From Rummeliibacillus sp044763875 (GTDB taxonomy: Bacteria; Bacillota; Bacilli; Bacillales_A; Planococcaceae): a DNA stretch of 64,000 nucleotides. The notes beneath the pieces were generated by a model. That model had not been told where the DNA came from. It saw only the letters and a list, made by a program, of their open reading frames with translations, and did no database searches. Position 1 is the stretch's first letter, and the number at the start of each line of letters is the position of its first letter. Where the stretch lies: positions 620,001 through 684,000 of the forward strand of contig NZ_JBIWGZ010000001.1 of NCBI RefSeq assembly GCF_044763875.1. Direction: 5' to 3'. Shown here piece by piece: positions 60,188-64,000 of this stretch. The translations under genes and the position numbers were made by a program.

Positions 60188-60535
60188 TTATTCACTAATC
60201 TTATCTTCAAAAACAAATACAGAAATAGCAATATCTTCTTCAATTTTTATATCTGAAAATAAATGGAGTAACTTAGTACCCATCAATTCTTCCATACCTT
60301 CAGGGATTGCTTTAGGATATAAATCTTGAATCATCCTTGTACGTGCAGCATGGACCATTTTTAATCCATCTGGTGTACTCGCAATAAACTTTTCTGTTGG
60401 TGTAATATTGCCATACAAAGTTGAAACAGCCATATTCTCAATGAAAACCGTATGCATACGCTCTGGTCCTTTTCCAAATATATCTTTGCGTAGTTTTCGA
60501 ATAATATCGTTAAATTCATGCACTTTTTTTGACAT
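60188..60535 (-). CDS. DUF2294 family protein (paralogue)
   Basis: A 115-aa protein: MSKKVHEFNDIIRKLRKDIF, GKGPERMHTVFIENMAVST, MVHAARTRMIQDLYP, and EEDIAISVFVFE at the end. The start is the ATG 10 nt after GGGAG; the longer frame upstream is not supported. It lies between moaA and fdhF, in keeping with the link between DUF2294 and formate dehydrogenase. Molecular role unknown. Confidence 0.82.
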   Translation of the reverse strand: MSKKVHEFNDIIRKLRKDIFGKGPERMHTVFIENMAVSTLYGNITPTEKFIASTPDGLKMVHAARTRMIQDLYPKAIPEGMEELMGTKLLHLFSDIKIEEDIAISVFVFEDKISE

Positions 60536-60729
60536 CTTAACGATTCTCCCAACGTAATTAAACTTATTTTGTCTTGTTATCTTGAGACGACCCTTACAGT
60601 TTGTTAATGATATAGCAACTTGAAAAAAATTTAAAGAGAAAATAATTATTGATAACAATTCTCATTTAAAGCGATTTTATATTGCAAAATTTATATGGAA
60701 TATATTCGAATATTTAGTGATATCCAATT

Positions 60730-60915
60730 TGTTCATTGTGGAGCGAAAGACGGCGACTCCTACGGGAAAAGCTTGAGCTGAAAGCCCCGCAGGAACATAG
60801 TGACGAGGAGATTGAAGCCAAGCCCGTGGAAAGCGCCGTCTGTAGCGGAACATCGGAATCTGAATATGGAAAAGTTAATATGTTGGAATGTTCGTATTTA
60901 TAAAAATTCATAATT
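60730..60915. repeat. MITE-like repeat, family 2, reverse orientation, diverged
   Basis: Core gtggagcgaaagacggcgac ... gcgccgtctgtagcggaac, reverse relative to the other copies. The right edge (gaatgttcgtatttataaaa) matches the inverted left arm at 23410. It matches the deleted copy at 23394 (gctacagacggcg) best. Confidence 0.72.
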
Positions 60916-61067
60916 ATTCTTGTCCATTTTGAATGATGGGGCTATAATAAGTGATATTACAAATGGAATTGAGATATTTTGATTCTTATGTCGTAGTTTT
61001 ATACGACCAGAGTTGATCTATATTTGAATTCTATTGTTATACTAAAAAAATAAAGTAGATTGAGTTT

Positions 61068-61147
61068 TTAGCAAGTCCTGCTAAGAATTTTATCCACCAT
61101 GAATAATCAGCACGTGAAGTCCGTGCCGTTTCATGGTGGATTTTTTA
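61068..61147 (+). promoter_or_regulatory. Unassigned structured leader before fdhF
   Basis: Hairpin TTAGCA-AGTCC-TGCTAA (61068-61084) is followed by a strong terminator ATCCACCATGAA / TTTCATGGTGGAT with inner CACG.CGTG, then T6. It ends 205 bp before fdhF. This could end an upstream transcript, or be an attenuator for fdhF. It does not match the Moco, preQ1 or T-box consensus as I know them. Confidence 0.5.
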
Positions 61148-61351
61148 TTTTTAGAGCAATGTCAACAATATGACAACTCGTTAATGAACGTTTCTTAATC
61201 CACTCTGGTATAGCAACACGATAAATCGAGAATTGAAATTATAACTAGACAATCTTTAATCAGTGTTACCAACTCGATATACTCCCCCGCTTTACCATAA
61301 GTATTAACGTGTTGTCTTATAAGTGACAAAGAACTAAAGGAGGTTATTACC

Positions 61352-64000
61352 TTGTCTAAAATTAAAATTAATGGCGTTCCGTATGATGTTGCAGAAGGAG
61401 CTACAATCCTTGATATCATCAATCAAAATGACATCGCCCATCCACAAATCTGTCATGTACCATCTGTTGATCCTATCGAAACTTGTGATACATGTATCGT
61501 TGAAGTTGATGGTCAATTGGTTCGTTCTTGTTCAACAAAAGCAGTAGATGGAATGGACATCCAACTTACCTCTGAAAGAGCGAAAGCTGCACAAACAGAA
61601 GCAATGGATCGTCTTTTAGAAAACCACTTGCTGTACTGTACAGTTTGCGATAATAACAACGGTAACTGTACTTTACACAACACAGCAGAATTGATGGAAA
61701 TTGAACATCAAAAATATCCTTATGAACCAAAAGTTGAAACAAATGAAGTAGACATGTCACATCCATTTTATCGCTATGACCCAAACCAATGTATCGCGTG
61801 TGGGCAATGTGTAGAAGTTTGTCAAAACTTACAAGTTAACGAAACATTATCCCTAGATTGGGAAGCAGAGAGACCACGCGTTATTTGGGATGAAGGCGTT
61901 AATATTAACAATTCTTCATGTGTAAGTTGTGGACAATGTGTAACAGTTTGTCCTTGTAACGCACTAATGGAAAAATCAATGCTTGGAGAAGCTGGTTTTA
62001 TGACTGGGCTTAAACAGGATATGTTAGAACCGATGATCGGTTTAATTAAAGACGTTGAACCAGGATATAGCGGTATCTTCGCCATTTCTGAAATCGAAGC
62101 TTCAATGCGTAGTAAACGTACTAAAAAAACAAAAACAGTCTGTACTTTCTGTGGTGTAGGTTGTTCGTTCGAAGTTTGGACAAAAGGTCGCAAAATCTTA
62201 AAAGTTCAACCTTCTGAAGGTCCAGTTAATGCTATTTCTACTTGCGTAAAAGGTAAATTTGGCTGGGACTTCGTCAACTCTGAAGAACGTATTACAAAAC
62301 CATTAATTCGCAAAAATGATGAATTTGTTGAATCATCATGGGACGAAGCACTTGACTTGATTGCTTCAAAACTTGGTGGTATTCAAAAAGAATATGGTTC
62401 AGGTTCTGTTGGTTTTATCTCTTCTTCAAAAATTACGAATGAAGAAAGCTACTTAATTCAAAAAATGGCACGTCAATTGTTCGAAACAAACGACATCGAT
62501 AACTGTTCTCGTTATTGCCAATCACCAGCTACAGACGGTTTATTACGAACAGTTGGTTTGGGTGGTGATGCAGGAACAATCAAAGATATAGCAAAAGCTG
62601 GTCTTGTCATTATTGTAGGTGCAAATCCTACAGAAGGTCACCCTGTTTTAGCTACTCGAGTAAAACGTGCTCATAAATTACATGGTCAAAAATTAATCGT
62701 TTCCGATGTTCGTAAACATGAAATGGCTGAACGTTCCGACATCTTCATGCATCCAAAACAAGGTACAGACCAAGTATGGTTAATGGCCGTTACAAAATTC
62801 TTGATTGATCAAGGGTGGCATGATGAAGCCTTCATCAAAGAGAATGTGAATTTCTTCGATGAGTTCAAAGATGTTCTTGAAAAATACACACTCGAATATG
62901 CAGAAGAAAAAACAGGTATTTCAAAAGAGACACTCATTAACGTTGCTGAAATGATTCGAGATGCAGATGGTACATGTATTCTTTGGGGTATGGGTGTTAC
63001 ACAAAATACAGGTGGTTCAGATACATCCGCTGCTATTTCAAATCTTCTTTTAGCTACTGGTAACTATCGCCGTCCAGGTGCAGGTGCCTACCCTCTTCGT
63101 GGCCATAACAATGTACAAGGTGCTTGTGACATGGGTACACTGCCAAACCATTTACCAGGATATCAAAAAGTAACAAACGAAAAAGAACGTGCAAAATTTG
63201 AAAAAGCATATGGTGTAAAAATTCAATCACAACCAGGTCGTAATAATATGGAAATGTTAGATGCGATTATGGAAGGTAAAATGAAAGCTATGTATTTAGT
63301 TGGAGAAGATATGGCCCTTGTAGACTGTAACGCAAACCATATAGATGAAGTTCTTTCACAATTAGATTTCTTTGTTGTAGAAGACTGTTTCCTATCACGT
63401 ACAGCACAATACGCAGATGTTATTTTACCTGCAGCACCATCTCTTGAAAAAGAAGGTACATTCACAAATACAGAACGTCGTGTTCAACGTCTATATCAAG
63501 TGTTACCAACGCTTGGGGAATCAAAAGCTGATTGGGAAATTCTCCAAGCAGTAGCTCGTCGCCTAGGTGCAGATTGGAATTACAGCCACCCAAGTGAAAT
63601 CTTTGCTGAAATGGCTAGTCTTTCTCCAATCTTTGCTCAAGCAAACTATGACGTTTTAGAAAATTGGGGTAGCTTCTGTTGGGGTAGTCTTGATGGTAAA
63701 GATACACCTTTACTATATGAAGATGGTTTTAACTTCCCAGACAAAAAGGCTCGTTTTGCTTTATATGATTGGGTAAAACCTGCTGAATTTGAAGCACAAT
63801 ACGACTGTCATATTAACAACGGTCGTGTGCTTGAACACTTCCACGAAGGAAACATGACAAATAAATCACAAGGTATTCAATCAAAAATACCTGAGGTTTT
63901 CGTTGAAGTATCACCAGAATTAGCAAAAGAACGAGGCATTGAAGATGGAGCACTTCTTCGTTTAGTTTCTCCATACGGCGCATTAAAATTAAATGCCCTA
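61352..64000 (+). CDS. fdhF: Formate dehydrogenase alpha subunit, NuoG-like N-terminus (partial)
   Basis: 883 residues are visible; the gene continues past the edge. It oxidises formate at a molybdenum centre. In order: 2Fe-2S domain (Cys34, 45, 48, 60), a His-Cys cluster (His92, Cys96, 99, 106), two 4Fe-4S sites (147-157 and 190-200), the MopB 4Fe-4S site (Cys264, 267, 271, 298), and the active-site CSRYCQSPAT with Cys389 as likely Mo ligand (cysteine, not selenocysteine). The start is TTG, 8 nt after AAAGGAGG. Like B. subtilis YrhE; moaA nearby supports it. Confidence 0.95.
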   Translation, partial: MSKIKINGVPYDVAEGATILDIINQNDIAHPQICHVPSVDPIETCDTCIVEVDGQLVRSCSTKAVDGMDIQLTSERAKAAQTEAMDRLLENHLLYCTVCDNNNGNCTLHNTAELMEIEHQKYPYEPKVETNEVDMSHPFYRYDPNQCIACGQCVEVCQNLQVNETLSLDWEAERPRVIWDEGVNINNSSCVSCGQCVTVCPCNALMEKSMLGEAGFMTGLKQDMLEPMIGLIKDVEPGYSGIFAISEIEASMRSKRTKKTKTVCTFCGVGCSFEVWTKGRKILKVQPSEGPVNAISTCVKGKFGWDFVNSEERITKPLIRKNDEFVESSWDEALDLIASKLGGIQKEYGSGSVGFISSSKITNEESYLIQKMARQLFETNDIDNCSRYCQSPATDGLLRTVGLGGDAGTIKDIAKAGLVIIVGANPTEGHPVLATRVKRAHKLHGQKLIVSDVRKHEMAERSDIFMHPKQGTDQVWLMAVTKFLIDQGWHDEAFIKENVNFFDEFKDVLEKYTLEYAEEKTGISKETLINVAEMIRDADGTCILWGMGVTQNTGGSDTSAAISNLLLATGNYRRPGAGAYPLRGHNNVQGACDMGTLPNHLPGYQKVTNEKERAKFEKAYGVKIQSQPGRNNMEMLDAIMEGKMKAMYLVGEDMALVDCNANHIDEVLSQLDFFVVEDCFLSRTAQYADVILPAAPSLEKEGTFTNTERRVQRLYQVLPTLGESKADWEILQAVARRLGADWNYSHPSEIFAEMASLSPIFAQANYDVLENWGSFCWGSLDGKDTPLLYEDGFNFPDKKARFALYDWVKPAEFEAQYDCHINNGRVLEHFHEGNMTNKSQGIQSKIPEVFVEVSPELAKERGIEDGALLRLVSPYGALKLNAL

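Noticed and set aside
62500..62530. Selenocysteine in the formate dehydrogenase
   Set aside because: The active-site codon is TGC (Cys389), with no in-frame TGA.
61195..63465. Minus-strand ORFs under fdhF
   Set aside because: Shadows of the long plus-strand fdhF frame, which is open to the window edge.
1..64000. tRNA or rRNA genes
   Set aside because: I saw none on either strand by eye; no CCA-ended cloverleaf pattern and no rRNA sequence.

Overview
The window reads as low-GC Firmicute chromosome, most likely an endospore-forming member of Bacillales close to Planococcaceae/Caryophanaceae (Lysinibacillus and relatives). The support is strong AGGAGG-type ribosome sites with many TTG/GTG starts, T-box and preQ1 leaders, sporulation genes (a YjcZ-type peptide, a CdaS-type diadenylate cyclase), B. 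subtilis-like neighbourhoods (yqjP-yqjQ next to proI, yjlC-ndh, sbcDC, queCDE), a thiol-activated cytolysin, and many GC-rich palindromic intergenic repeats. The genus is an inference; there is no rRNA or other marker gene here.

Layout. 0-6.3 kb is accessory: single genes (esterase, SRPBCC-PDZ fusion with an ArsR regulator, lipoprotein, small membrane protein, GNAT enzyme), a tyrosine-recombinase remnant, and seven pieces of a short terminator-like repeat that I did not see elsewhere. 6.3-13.4 kb holds argGH under ArgR-type boxes, yqjP-yqjQ, proI behind a proline T-box, and a small LPXTG protein. 14-23 kb holds sbcDC, an NSS symporter, an Est30-like carboxylesterase, a crotonase and a P-loop protein. 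23.6-28 kb holds two chemoreceptors and a small membrane-protein pair. 28.4-30.4 kb is queC-queD-queE under a preQ1-I riboswitch. 30.9-35.9 kb has an aldehyde dehydrogenase, an acetolactate-synthase-like enzyme and a membrane-anchored glutamate-synthase-domain protein. 36.5-44.4 kb has a methyltransferase, yjlC-ndh, small unknowns, a CoxG-like protein and proBA behind a second proline T-box. 44.5-49.7 kb has an ABC-2 exporter with a nearby TetR regulator, small spore-like proteins, a ferredoxin and cdaS. 50-57 kb has decayed genes, a cholesterol-dependent cytolysin, topB, and a divergent TetR/MFS efflux pair. 57.5-64 kb is a formate dehydrogenase/molybdenum-cofactor neighbourhood: two DUF2294 proteins, a TRIC-type channel, moaA, and the start of fdhF, which runs off the window.

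How the genes fit together. proBA and proI form a complete glutamate-to-proline route; the two loci lie 30 kb apart and both have T-box leaders with a CCU specifier. argG and argH overlap by 4 bp and make the last two arginine steps. queC, queD and queE act on 7-deazaguanine synthesis before QueF, which is not in the window. MoaA starts the molybdenum cofactor that FdhF needs. sbcD and sbcC overlap by 1 bp.

The most interesting items are a predicted AUU start codon for moaA, an SRPBCC-PDZ fusion coupled to ArsR with a perfect operator, repeat elements sitting between both proline T-boxes and their genes, a nested pair of repeats, a cytolysin with proline in its undecapeptide that lies between topB and a second copy of the topB 3' end, and an unassigned hairpin leader before fdhF.
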